Part shown: piece after piece, positions 46,379-58,920 of the stretch
Numbering within the stretch: position 1 is the stretch's first letter
How the letters are laid out: each line of letters starts with the position of its first letter
Assembly: GCA_963678705.1 (NCBI GenBank)
Contig: OY783220.1
Coordinates: forward strand, 4,981,001 to 5,045,000
DNA from: Panorpa germanica
Lineage: Eukaryota; Arthropoda; Insecta; Mecoptera; Panorpidae
Length of the DNA: 64,000 bases
Direction: 5' to 3'
Position numbers and translations under genes: made by a program
Notes under the pieces: generated by a model
The model's database searches: none
Seen by the model: only the letters and a program-made list of their open reading frames with translations
What the model was told of the DNA's origin: nothing

Positions 46379-48559
46379 AGTTCCAGGATGCTGGAAACTG
46401 GAAAGAACCATATTTGTACCAATGCCGTTACACATACAAACAACCTACTGTATCTATACTAGTACTAGTAAAAGGTCTATATAAAAATTTATTTTTATTA
46501 AATATTCTGGAGAAATACCTTTCTACATAATAATAGAAGATTTGTTCAAACAACAAAAATATTTGTGATGAAAAAGTTATTTTATGTTGTGAAACCAGAT
46601 GTTTTGATGAAGAAATACCAAAGACCAAAGTTACTCGTTGCTGGTCTGACTAATTTAATTGTTTGTGTAAAGCTGCGGCTTGCATTGTTGGTAGGGAAAT
46701 AGTTTGATAGCGGCTAAGCCGCAACGAAATGCAAAACGCTTTGTAATTAAATGGAGCATCAAAAGCTTTGTGGGCTAAATGCTTCCGCAATATCACATAA
46801 ACATAAATGTATACTTTCATATTTTTCTAATATGAAACTTGTTACAAAGTTGTTAAAAATTGTTTAGTTAAAGGATAAAAAATAATATAGCAAATTGTGA
46901 GTTTTGTTTTTTATTTTGAAAGTTTCATCATTAATTTTAGCAATAGTCACGTTTTTAAACGCGGGAATCTACACCTGTTTGTAATTAATAAATTCTATTG
47001 CAAAAATACTACAAGCTTCATTAGCGAATTTCATTAAACTGAATGAAAAATACTTAATTATTTTTCTTCTTATATTACAAAAAAAGTATTCAGATTTTTA
47101 TAAAATTCGTTAATTAATCAAAATGATTAATATTTACTATTGATGTTAATTCTTAAGGATAACTTAAGTACTGTCCAATAATGCGATAGTACAAACTACT
47201 GTTGAATGCAAATTCGTACAAAGTGAATTCATATAGCATGACACAAATATATACTCATCCATTTTTTCTTTCTTTTCGTTACTTCCTGATTTCACTATCC
47301 ATCTTCTTCCTTCACTTTCTCATAGCAACAGATCCTCCATGCTTATTTTAACATCTTCCCCTTACACCTCTTCGTAACTCTCCACCACTACTCCAATCAT
47401 TCTTCCATTTCCTAGTGGTTCTGCATACCATCTTCTCCTGCTTCATCCAATACTTGCTTCCACTCTCTCCATTCCCCAGCCTGACTGTAAATGCCATAGC
47501 CGGCCCATCGTATCACACAACATTTGGTGCTCACACTTTGTTAAACTATAAATATAAATGTAAAAGCACCAACTAGCGAAAGTAAATGGAAGCAAGAATA
47601 CCAAAACGATCATGACAGAACTCACTGTGCATAATGTTAGGTTATAATAAAATTAGATAAAAAGGAATTGACAAATTAAATAATAAACTTTAAATGTCGT
47701 TTCTTTGATTTCAGGTAGGATAGTATGATTTAAGTTAAACAGTGTAATTATTATAATGTGTATGTAAATTACTAAAATAAAAGTTTTTGATTTCAGAAAC
47801 AACACATAACTTTGATTAAAAATTTACAATTCCTAAAATGTCTTATAGCTATATATACTCTGGTATCCTTGTCGCTTACAATCGCTTGTACCTCTTTATG
47901 TATCTTCCTTCCTTTATTTTTTGCATTCTTTCCTACTTCACTCTGTGGACCTTTCATCTTTCATACTGTTTCTTATATATCTCCTCTGCCATCAGTCCTA
48001 ATCTTCATATCCTCTCCTTCCAATCTCCTACTCCTTTCCCTATCCTGTATTTTACAACATAATATAATCAAATCTAAAACATCTATAAAAGTTTAGTAAA
48101 AGCTTTAACAATAATTACAGAACCATATAATTATCAAATATAGAATTTCTTTGTGATGTAATTATATACAATTTGTAAACTATTATTACCATCAAAATGA
48201 AAATACAAATAGTTGGTTTTGTACCTGTACCTGTACATCTAACGACGAATTATTCAAATCATTCAAATGTAAATTGACATAAAAATCAATAAAAATAACA
48301 TTACATCAAATTGGAACAACGTTAAACAGGTTACAACTCGTACAGACGTGAAGCAATTATCTTTAGAACGGATATTACGACAAATAAAAAAGTTATGGAA
48401 AAAAACACGGCATATTAAAAAATCAATCACGCGAGAGAGAGTGAGAGAGAGAGGCGGGGGTGTTTACCCTACAGTTTTGAAGTATGACCCGATCATGCAA
48501 GATTTTATGAAACGTTGTTCAAAAATGCAACAAAATATATAAATATATATATATATATA
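46379..48559. other. Non-coding DNA with pyrimidine-rich tracts
   Basis: Pyrimidine-rich segments at 47258-47480 and 47850-48055 may be inverted relatives of the purine-rich family F tracts, but I could not align them convincingly. A GA microsatellite is at about 48432-48452. An AT run precedes the Helitron at 48560. No gene is recognised. Confidence 0.45.
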
Positions 48560-50095
48560 CTAGCTGTCCCGGCCACGCGTTGCTGTGACTAACGTTTTTG
48601 TCATATTACATTACATAGCGCCATCTATTGAATATTTACTCAATCTAGTCAACAGATTTCGATTTACTCAACAGAATAATTACTCAATCTAGTCAACAGA
48701 TGTCGCTATCATCGTCGCCCGATGTCATATGTCATATACAGATAATTAATAGACAAATAATTAGCAATAAGATAAATAAATTGAGATGTAAGCTATCCTA
48801 TCTTTCAAGTTGGGTCAAACTGCAACAGTAGTTTAGGAGTCCATAGCGGACAACACAGTGACACGTAATTTATATATATTAAGATAAGATAATCTACATA
48901 AAAACAAAAAAGTGTTATTATTGTGTAACTAAATACTATCCTAAAACAAATAAAGTACCTACTATATAGAAAACAACTACAAAATGAAACTGTGTTTAAA
49001 AAGTAATATTACGATGATAATTATATCGCATAAACAAATTAGCGCTGCATTCAACCGTTCAGTAGGGAGCCGACCGCGCGAGTGAGCCGCGCGGCATGGT
49101 ATCTCGTTGAGCTACACCCCCCTCCCGGCTTGCCCGCAAGCACCGCCTCTCTCCCGCCGCGCCGGCCAGCGCAGAGAGCGAGTTGGTTTTGTTTCGGAGT
49201 TATTTATCATTGTAATCTTTAAAGTTTTTTGTTGAAATACCATAAAAACGGTTTTTGTGAGTTAATCTTAAAAGATAGACATATACTATCGTGGACTGTT
49301 TTTTAGATCATTAAAAGAGCTATTATTCTTTAATACATATTTTTTGTGTATCTTGAACCGTTTTCACGGCGCACGCAACGGAAGGCTTAACTAATTGCGC
49401 GTGCTGAGTACGTCGACCAATATTTCTTGCTCTTCCACGAAGACGTGGCATTTTTCTACAAAAATAAAATATTGCAAAATAATATACAATTAATATGAGT
49501 TACTTATTGATAATGAATTTTTAATTAATTAACTCAAAAGATTTATTATGACAAATTTTAGATAAAGAACATGTAATCGCATTTTGTGAGTTTTTTTATT
49601 TAATATCTCCAAAAATGAATTAATTGTCAATAAAAATAATTAAAAAAATTCAATCCTCTAACTACACAAATAAACTTGAAGGTTATGTTGGTTGTTTAAA
49701 AAAACATCTGAATTCACAAAATTATTTATACACACTTCAAAACTCTTTAAAAAATAATTACATTTAATATTTTAATCAGCACATGAATTGAATAACAAAT
49801 TTTTTTTCAAATTAATCGTAGCACCATCTGTCGGGACAAACTAAAATTGAAATAGAATAATATTGAATGCGATGATAGCGCCGTCCGCCGGATCTAATGT
49901 AAAACATTCCAAAATCAACAACTCCTTATAAATAAGAAATTAATTGAAAAAACATTTTCCAGTAGACCAAACTGTAAATCTAAACCATTCTCGAATCTCC
50001 ACGAACACACACAAAAAATTTCATCAAAATTGGTCCAGCCGTTTAGGAGGAGTTCAGTCACATACACACGCACACAAGAAATATATATATTAAGA
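48560..50095 (-). mobile_element. 1.5-kb nonautonomous Helitron, minus strand
   Basis: Read on the minus strand it starts A/TCTTAATATATATATTTCTTG at 50095 and ends GGCCGGGACAGCTAG/T at 48560. The segment 48560-49388 is the inverse of 31216-32073 in the composite Helitron, including the GC-rich block, except for a deletion of about 30 bp near 48825. The remaining 5' half (49389-50095) is different and includes a family-typical 5' segment with CCTAAACGGCTGGACCAATT. No Rep/helicase frame exists, so mobilisation would need an autonomous partner. Confidence 0.75.
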
Positions 50096-50667
50096 TATAT
50101 ATATGATTGAATGTTTTATGAGATTTGTAGAAAGTAAAAATTAATGTTGCCACCGCATCCATACCACCGCATTCACTTATATCCAGTGACAATTCCATTT
50201 CTTTCTTCATTCCAGATAAAATGGCTTTTGTGTTATATCAAATTTATCAAATAATAATGACGTGTTCAATTTCGGCATGTAAACCTATTTTATTAATCTT
50301 ATTAAAATTGCGAATGCACTTCATGCAACGAAGGAAAGTAGGTATTCACGTGTCAGCATGGAAAGCAGTCAACGCAATGGATTTATTAAATGAATGTGAA
50401 GCGTTATACATTAACCGCGTTATACGGGGGTCTACTGTACATTGTATTCCTTATTTCCTGTTTATATTCTAAGAGAGTTAATTTAATGTGACAGATATAA
50501 AGTTTATACATTATTTCTGGCGAGTAAATGGCTGTAGTTATCAAACGACCTACAAAGGTCATCTCTTAAGACCCTTTTTGTTAATTGATCTCGTTCTAGC
50601 AGCTGAACTGACAATTAAGGGAAAAAGGTTGATGTTCACAAGAATGTTATATTTGTTTGCAAGGTAT
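50096..50667. other. Non-coding DNA with a possible pogo/Tigger end
   Basis: On the minus strand CAGTAGACCCCCGTATAACG at about 50421-50440 resembles a pogo/Tigger terminal repeat. A + strand frame at 50221-50472 contains SAWKAVNAMDLLNECEAL, loosely like the C-terminal part of pogo/jerky-type transposases. The evidence is suggestive only. Confidence 0.3.
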
Positions 50668-50675
50668 AGGCAATG

Positions 50676-50811
50676 CAGTGGCGTACTGAGACTAATCGAG
50701 ACCTGGGGCGGTTCAAAATCAATTAGACGTAGTCATAATTTCACCGAGATTTTGGAGGCTTATGTTGGGTCGGGGATTAGGACGAACCCCCACTCTCTCG
50801 ATACGCCTCTG
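50676..50811. mobile_element. 136-bp hAT-type MITE with 8-bp target duplication
   Basis: The left end is CAGTGGCGTA and the right end is TACGCCTCTG, giving inverted termini CAGTGGCGTA/CAGAGGCGTA. It is flanked by AGGCAATG (50668-50675) and AGGCAATA (50812-50819), an 8-bp duplication with one mismatch. An 8-bp duplication plus CAG-G ends is diagnostic of hAT elements. There is no coding content; an overlapping 110-codon frame ends inside it by chance. Confidence 0.75.
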
Positions 50812-50819
50812 AGGCAATA

Positions 50820-51357
50820 AATCGCTTTTATTAAGTATACTAAACATTTTAATATTATACATTAATGTCAAACTATTTCTGGTTTTATTACATATTTATC
50901 TACCACAATTAGATTATCTAATAATTAAATTTCACAAGTATCTCTACATAGGTACATACCTCTACTACGTAGGTACATACCTTTTATACATTTTACGTCG
51001 ATTTTACATATAAAAACATTATTTAATCTGTATAACTAGACCTTTGCCTTAATAGGCTTGTCAATTTATATTTTACGGATCGTTGTTTTAATTTTCGATT
51101 GAAATATGCGTTAGTAAGTGTACAAGTATATTCTCAAAACTTCTTTTGATACATTTGTACGAAAATTACTTATTTTATTAAAAAGGTATTTAAGTCATAG
51201 TTGTAGAACCTTACAAATCCTTTTAAATGTTATGTAATATGTTTATATATTATATCTTTAATTTTTATTTGAGTGCATTAACTTTCGACAGTTATAAGCA
51301 CTTAAAACAATATATACATTTATAAACATTTACAATACATAATTTTCAACACGAGTA
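50820..51357. other. AT-rich non-coding DNA
   Basis: No gene is visible. Two imperfect copies of a block with TAGGTACATACCT lie at about 50947-50989. Confidence 0.5.
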
Positions 51358-51691
51358 TCTTAATATATATAAATTACGTGTCACGTTGTTCCTCCGCGAT
51401 GGACTCCTAAACTACTTAACCGATTTTAATGAAATTTGTACACCGTGTGCAGTTTGACCCAACTTGAAAGATAGGATAGCTTACATCTCAATTTATTTAT
51501 CTTATTGCTAATTATTTGTCTATTAATTATCTGTATATGACATATGACATCGGGCGACGATGATGGCGACATCTGTTGACTAGATTGAGTAAATATTCTG
51601 TTGAGTAAATCGAAATCTGTTGACTAGATTGAGTAAATATTCAATAGATGGCGCTACGTTAGGCACAGCAACGCGTGGCCGGGACAGCTAG
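51358..51691 (+). mobile_element. Short Helitron, free-standing copy
   Basis: A 334-bp unit starting TCTTAATATATATAAATTACG and ending GGCCGGGACAGCTAG, between A (51357) and T (51692). It is almost identical to 31720-32073 but lacks about 20 bp just before the GGCACAGCAACG segment. Its existence alone shows that the 5' end at 31720 is a functional Helitron terminus. Confidence 0.8.
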
Positions 51692-52184
51692 TAGCTATAT
51701 AAAATAAGGAGATTAAATTAGTTTCATTGATAAAGTCGATAATTGTTGTTTTTATTTTAGGGCGACATCTTTTTAGCAGCCATTTTTTAAAGATGGAAGC
51801 CTAAATCATTAAAATTGATGTTGGTAATCAAAATATTGGTAATGAACATACCCAAATTAGTCAGGGAAGTTTATTTACTAGCCTTTATGTCAATTTGCCG
51901 CATTCAGACTCAATTTAGATTTTTTTGTGTAGATTATATCATATTATACTATACATTAAGCTTAATTCTACAAATAGTAAACATACTACAACGGTAAAAC
52001 CCTGTTTGAAGTAAATGCTATTACAGACAACAAAACCATTCAGCTCACTGCATTGGCTTAAGTTTAAGCCAAGGGTCGTAGAGGAGTTAATTTCACTACT
52101 ATTGATCCGCGTTCTTGCTAGGTTTACTCTACATAAAATATTTCACCGACTTCAACGTATCTTTGGAAAGGTACGAGTATATAT

Positions 52185-52420
52185 CCGCTAAACACAAAAC
52201 GTTAACTATTATGTATTATTTAATGTAATATCTTTTACCAATCGTTACGTTTATCAGTTATCGAAGTTTAACATAATTCTGTTACATTGTTATCAAATAT
52301 ATACAAAAGATATCAAAATCGTTTTATTATATAATTATAATACGATTTATATAATTTTGCATAAAAAGTTTTATTAATTTAAGAAAACATGCATTTACCT
52401 TTATCAAAGGATAACTTATG
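52185..52420 (+). repeat. Dispersed repeat family C, copy 3
   Basis: Shares CTAAACACAAAACG, TTATTTAATGTAATATC, CATAAAAAGTTTT and a terminal GGATAAC-type segment order with copies 1 and 2. It is more diverged at its right end. Confidence 0.45.
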
Positions 52421-52819
52421 TTATGTATTCTGACATAGCTAACAGCGTTAACAAAGTATGCAAAATGTAATTTTCTTCTTGTAATTTCTTAGGATTTCTG
52501 TCCTTCTTTCACACTTTGTATTACACTATCAATATCTACATAATTACCCTTAGATTGTAATAATATTTTTAAATCTCGCCACTCTCCATATCCTGTCAAT
52601 AAGCAAGCTCACCGACCACGTAGTGAATTTTGTTATGTTAAATGAATGAAAGTGATAGACAATTTCTCATTCTTGCACCTAACATCTTGAATTTTACTCT
52701 CAATTACAGCACAGGTAATGAATGAAACTTGCTATAATGGCAATATTTATGGAATCGTGTTCTCATATATGTAAACAACACTGATGCCTAATGGGATTAT
52801 GATTATATGAACATATAAT

Positions 52820-53065
52820 ATCTCTGTAAACATTTTAGAGCCATCATATTGAAGATGCGTATGATTTTTTGTCATGAAAGCGTTCATTTACAGTTCAGTT
52901 TCCTACAGTCGTTCATATAAAATGTCTATTTTATCGGCCATAAATGTCGAAAGCACTTTACCTGTCAGAATACAAATGAAGATAAAGTTGATGTGAACTA
53001 TAATTGAAGTGCAATAGTAATAGAAACGTCAAAAAACAGGACACTTCAACAAATTGTTTACTGTT
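52820..53065 (+). mobile_element. MITE, family A, copy 6
   Basis: Starts CTCTGTAAACATTTTAGAG and ends CAAATTGTTTACTG. Most of the interior matches copies 1-3, including GAAGATAAAGTTGATGTGAA and TAGAAACGTCA. A few bases are missing near the left end. The terminal CCC is lost, so the target duplication is not visible. Confidence 0.7.
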
Positions 53066-53491
53066 TCAACTCAAATAACTGGTCCTATGATCGAACCCAA
53101 AGACATAGTCTGACGTAAAACATCAATTATTTCGACCACTGTATTGCTTATAAATAATATCATTTTTAAAAATAAATACATAACTACTATAAAATGCATC
53201 AACGAATTGTTTGTATACACAACGTTTTTTTCAATTATATTTCATGTTGTTAAGCTTCAATATTTCAGTCGAATTGTTGAATTATTTATTTCAATATTAA
53301 TTAACATAATTTATCATTTCAATTCGCTACCACTCCACTCTGCCAGCAAGTATTGCTCTGTGTTTGGATGTATTTTATTTTCTCTTGCGCTGCAAAACAA
53401 GATGCAAGCATAAAACATCTGTTGTAATGGAATTTAATTACATTTTTTGGTACGAGCTCGACTACATGCTGAATTTGCATTTCATATTCAG

Positions 53492-53494
<3 letters not shown>

Positions 53495-53522
<28 letters not shown>

Positions 53523-53527
53523 GACAC
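53495..53527. repeat. (AC)n microsatellite
   Basis: A CA/AC-rich array of about 33 bp with TACACA interruptions. It produces Thr-His and Val-Cys repeats in overlapping frames. Confidence 0.85.
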
Positions 53528-56184
53528 ACTATGTATACCAATAATATTTCCAACAGTAATTAAAATCTTTTCTTTAATTATGTTATGTGGTTTTAGAAAT
53601 ATTAAATCAAATAATATATGCAGATTTTTTTGTATGATAAAAAAATATAATATTTATAATGTATAATATTTTAATTAAATATAACTTCCGTTCTAGTCCT
53701 TGTATGGAAAACATAAAAAACAAACAAAAACAAATAGTGCATTAGTGCTGGAATCTGTGATATTTGATTGGTATTGGAAAGATAAACGATTTCAGCAAGC
53801 GTTTTAGGATGTGAAATAATTAAAATTGCTATTCTTAATGACAATTAGTAATAGAAATTGTTTTCTCTTCTATATTTTTCAAAAACTGACATTAAACTTC
53901 TTTTAAATACAAATCCTACTGCATTTTGACAGATTGTCATATTTTGGAGGTTATAATATAATATATTTTTTCTAAATTTAATATTTTAAACTAGAAAAAC
54001 TTAAAAAATAAATTAAATTTAAAATGGTACTGTGAATGACACCGCGTATTGCCATATGCTGAACAATTTAAATTAAATACAAAATTAAATTAAAGCAGAA
54101 AGTGGGAATTGATACTTAACAATCATGTCTTTTAATTTAATTCACTTTTTTTTAAAAAGAATACCGTTTTTACTAGTATTTAATTATTGTATGCGAAAAC
54201 ATAACACATTCATTTTAAATGAAAAACACATAAAAAAGTACTTGAACAATTACCAGCAAATAGTTTCGATTTTAACTCTCTGATTATAACCACAATAGCA
54301 ATTTTTAAATCTATAATACATAAACCGATTAACATAACTAGTTGTTTCATGTGTGGGAAATCCCCTATTCCCATTCCATGTGATTGATCCCCTCCCTCCA
54401 GGGAGTTGAATCAGGCGCTTCGACCACATCCAATAAAATATTCAAGTTACATGTATACACTCGAACTTTGTGTTGATATTGGTTTCCATATTCCATAAAC
54501 CGTATACATATTCTGGGCAGTGCAACGATAAACGGTTATTGAAAATGTTTCAAGTGGCGTAGACAAAAGGGGGAGTGGATATTATGTTTATAAAGTTATA
54601 TTTGAAACCACCGTTACGCCGGGTCACATAGCGATATGTATATAGTATGTATAATTGGATTAGAATTTATTTTCTATTTTAATTTTACAGTCAAATTATA
54701 TTTGTAAGTATTCACGTCTCATTCACTCCCGCCACTGGATTTCGATTTGTCATTTTGAACATAGAGAACTTTTTTCTTCCTGTCCAAGATTTTACATAAA
54801 ACTTTTACGAGATTTTCCAAAACAATGACTTTTAAAAATTTCTTTAAAAACTATAAGTTTAAGGAAAGATTACTTTATAAGATATTAGTTCATCTTTATA
54901 AGATATTCATCCAGTTATTACATTGAGCGAATATATTACACTGTTTGTTTTTAGCACAATAATTAAAACACTCCGGATATAAGCCTATATATTGTTGTAT
55001 GGCTACCCATACGAAAATTTAGATAGTAATTAATATTTGCTTTAAAATATAATAGCGCCTGATATTTATACAAACCTCTATACATCTGCAGCTGATGCTG
55101 TGAATAGTTGTAACCTCTAACTTCTCTGAACTATGACAAAAGACTCATCAGACTGGACTGAACGTCATTAACAATAGTGTCTACTGCACTGATGAACTGT
55201 ACACGCCAATGGATTTGGAGTTTGAGTGTTACATAACGGGGCGGGGTGGTGGTATGATTTGAAGGGATCAAGGGAATCAGGAAGGTTTGAATTGTGGGGA
55301 AAATATATTACTTTAGGGTTTTGACAGTCGCATACTCGTACATATCATATATAATTTATGTAAAACTAGCGGAAGGAAATATTTCACTAGTTCTATTGTG
55401 AAATAGATAATGACTGTTTTATGTCATTTTGATAAAACTGAAGTGAGCTGAGAGTGGATTACTTTGAAAACTATACCGTATTTCTTACTTATCATATTTA
55501 TTTCTTTACCTCCGTGTAATTTAACGGAAGAGTAAGAATATGTATCCAAACTTTCAATAAAATATTTAGCAAAATTAATTTCATTAATCTTGCTAGCAGT
55601 ATTATTTACATATCAATCATTAAATTATGTTAAATTAAAAAATGTTTATCAAGTGAAATGCATATTTGAACTGCCAGAAAAATTACGAGTATATAGAAGC
55701 AAGCAAAAACCATTATGAAATTATTTTCTTTATGCAATAAGTTTATCACAAATTGTATATGGTTTAAAAAAGATACGTCCTGAAAATTTATAACTACTAT
55801 TTGTCGATTATGATAAAATAAAAATATTACAGTCTCCCAACCGAATTTCGGGAGAGGAAAGGAAGATTGAAAATGACACTTTATGGAACAAGCTTTCTAA
55901 AGTTTTACATACAAACATAATAAACTTAGAAGTAATCTAAGATGATGCTGCATAAAATGTTGTAAAATTTATCCATACTAGCAAGATGGCTGTAGAAGTC
56001 ATGGCTTAATAAATATTTAAAAAAAAAAATGAAAAATGGTCCTATTCCTCCTATTCTATTAATGGTCCTCAATGCAGTGTTAATTTCTATTCTATATAAA
56101 TATTACAAGAAAACTATTAACTATATTATAAACTCTTCAGCTCATGGTTATATGACTCAATGAAATAACAAACATAATATTCAA
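53528..56184. other. AT-rich non-coding DNA
   Basis: No gene is seen. A possible degraded hAT-like unit lies between CAAGTGGCGTAG (54551) and CTCCCGCCACTGG (54726-54738). 8-mers TACTCGTA/TACGAGTA are at 55333 and 55684. Confidence 0.45.
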
Positions 56185-56625
56185 AGTTGAGATTGAAGCA
56201 ATAGAGCCAAGTGATGCTGAAAAGGAAGAAGAGGATGAAGAAGAAAACAGAAAATATGTAGAAAATTAAGAGGAAGATAAAGAAACTCTAAAGAATGAGG
56301 ATTAAAAGGAAGATGAAAAGAAAACAAAACAAAAAGGGGAAAAAAGGACATGTAACATAGTATGGTGGAACACAGCGGAAAAGCAGTGGTTTTGGCACTC
56401 AGTTTGATGCAATGGAAATACAACAAAATACAGAGTGTTATAGGAAAAGCAAGGTTAGATCTAGTTCAAGTAAGGATGGGGAAGTAGAAATAAAAATGAG
56501 AAAAAAAGCAAAGAAATAGGGAGCAAGGTTAACAGAAAGAATCAAGAGAGGAAATATTTAAGACGATTGTAATTTAAGGGGCGAGAAATGGGCCGTGGCT
56601 CTAAGCATTTGATGCGGCAATGCCA
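56185..56625 (+). repeat. Purine-rich repeat family F, copy 2
   Basis: A Glu/Lys-rich purine tract with stops, followed by GAGGAAATATTTAAGACGAT and GGGCCGTGGCTCTAAGC, in the same order as at 42580-43020. Confidence 0.4.
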
Positions 56626-58760
56626 ACCTGTGAACCCTAAAGCTTACACTACTAAGAATATATCATATAAGCATGACTTATGACATGATCAAAGTCTCAA
56701 AATAGGTAGACATTCCTTACCAGCTCTCTTTTAGGACCTTGCAACCTTATCGCAAAATTCTTCTTGGTCATATGTTAAAATCATTTAATTCCATTATTAA
56801 TTTCAAGAGGGATACTATAATACATACTCACAAAATATATTATAATATCCACAAACATAAACTAGTAAGGAAAGCAAGAATTAATTAGCTATCATTTAAA
56901 ACAGGAAGTTACCCCAATCATTCTTACCTTTCCTAGAACATAACTTGTTTCCCCAGTAGGTACAATAGTAACTCTTTGTAATGTAATATTCATTATCACA
57001 CAAAATGTGAAAATGGTAGATGTTCAAAGGGGTTTTCATTTATAATCAATGTGTCCTAAATCAAATGGTACAAGGTATTGGTATATGGTCACACTTTAAA
57101 CATCCCACAAGAGGTAGAATATATCAGACAAAGGTTCGAAAGGTAAAGGATAAATCCTTAATTAAACTGTTGCATGAACATGTTCAAATCCATCCATCTT
57201 GTTGTCTCTGATCTTTGATATGGGTGGAAATGGGAAACTAATTTACGTTGTACTTGAATGATACCTGTGTTTGGGTTTAAAGATATTATAGGATTTGGTG
57301 AATTAATACAAAGGTTGCCAGGTCCAATTTATACTCGTATTTGAAACTAGATTGGTTAGTTACAGCTAAAAGTATGACATATTTGCTGTGTTTTATATTT
57401 TGTTTGTGTCTGCTCTTTGTTCACCATAGAAGTCATTGGATGCATTACATTAAATAATCTTTGTAAGGCTGCTAATATCACATCACTGAATAAGTTCGTT
57501 AGATGGCATATAAATGGCACCAAATGGTCAAAGGATAAAAAAGAGGATATTTTCGATAATGTTTTTTGACGACACAGTTAATATATAATTATTTATATAA
57601 TAACTACATGATCAAATGACATTTGAAGAATTCTTTGTGAAATTTGCATAAGTAAATGTCAAGAAATGAGGCATTGACAGCGAATATCCGTAGACGTCAC
57701 AAAAAAAATTAACATTGCCGTGCCACTCAAAATCAAAAAACCAAAATAATTTTATTAGTTGATAAGTTTCTGCAGGTAACGCTGGCGAGTTTTTCTCTTT
57801 TCATGGATTTTTCAATTTTTTACAGCACTTAAAAGTCAAAATACCGATTTTTCATGAAAAAAATCAGAAACTTTGTTATTTTAAAATACGTGTGAGAAAC
57901 CGCATTTAATAGTTTCAAAGTAACACGAAAGCAGACCAGAGAGGTGAACACTTAAAACTCTATATCTCCGACAGTTTTACTTCAATCGATTTCAAATTTT
58001 GACACAATAAACTTAATATGTTGTACAATAATATAAATAAATTTAAAAAAAATGAAAGAAAAGGAAGAAAAATAGTTGAAACCTTACTCCCCCTTAACAG
58101 ATCCATATGATTTTTACAGAGCATAAACCTTCAAACAATATAGGTTAAAATGTCATGACATTCCGACCATTAGTTCACTTGTTTACACTTGTTTTAGTGA
58201 CGCTACTTTTGCAATTTTCAAACCAATGGAAAAATCTGAATTTTATGTGTTCATAAAGCATTGCTTTTTAATGGGAAAAATACTGTTCACGCAAAACAAT
58301 AGTTTGGCAAGTTGTAATATGACTTGGAATTGGAAAAGAAGAAATCTAATCTTATTAGACCAAATTAGAGCAGTATTAATGAAAATTAATTATTAATTGA
58401 ATGTCTTCAGTCTGATTGGTGTTAATGATCACATATCAGCCTGCACCATGCTGTAGAGCTTAATTAATATTGTAAGAGGGTAGTTCTGCAGAGAGAGAGA
58501 GTGGAGGGAGAGGCTATGTGCACCACGTAAAAAAACCCCGTCGGACATAGATATAGTACTCTATTGTCCTAAATTAATTCAAATTTAATCAAATGTCCAT
58601 CTGATTATATATGCAATCAATGATGTGTAAATTAAAAATAGAGACTTCGATAATCCAAAATTTGAACTCTATTTTGCATAAAGTCGTTTACTTAAAATCA
58701 CTTTTTTAAACACAGTAATGTGTATTTACAGTTTATCAAACATAACAAAATCAAACTCAA
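56626..58760. other. AT-rich non-coding DNA
   Basis: No gene or defined element border is visible. A short GA run is at about 58491-58502. Confidence 0.5.
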
Positions 58761-58763
58761 TGA

Positions 58764-58920
58764 ACAAAACACAACATCAGTGGTGAACTAAAGGACATGT
58801 TTTCATACAATCCGGAAGAAATTCTTAACTGATATAAACTTAATAAATCAAATTTAACTAAAATAAAATAACTTCAGGCGAACATGAGCTTGATGTTAAA
58901 ATCGCCTCAAATTCTAAAAT
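58764..58920 (+). mobile_element. RNase H-type LINE 3' end, copy 2
   Basis: The frame TKHNISGELKDMFSYNPEE is followed by a stop at 58830-58832 and then a 3' UTR with ACTTCAGGCGAACATGAGC and AAATCGCCTCAAATTC. All match the minus-strand element at 38440-38875. Only about 160 bp of the element remain. Confidence 0.7.

Noticed and set aside
50488..50820. 110-codon frame
   Set aside because: Its last third is the hAT MITE, and the rest shows no domain, splice signal or GC rise.
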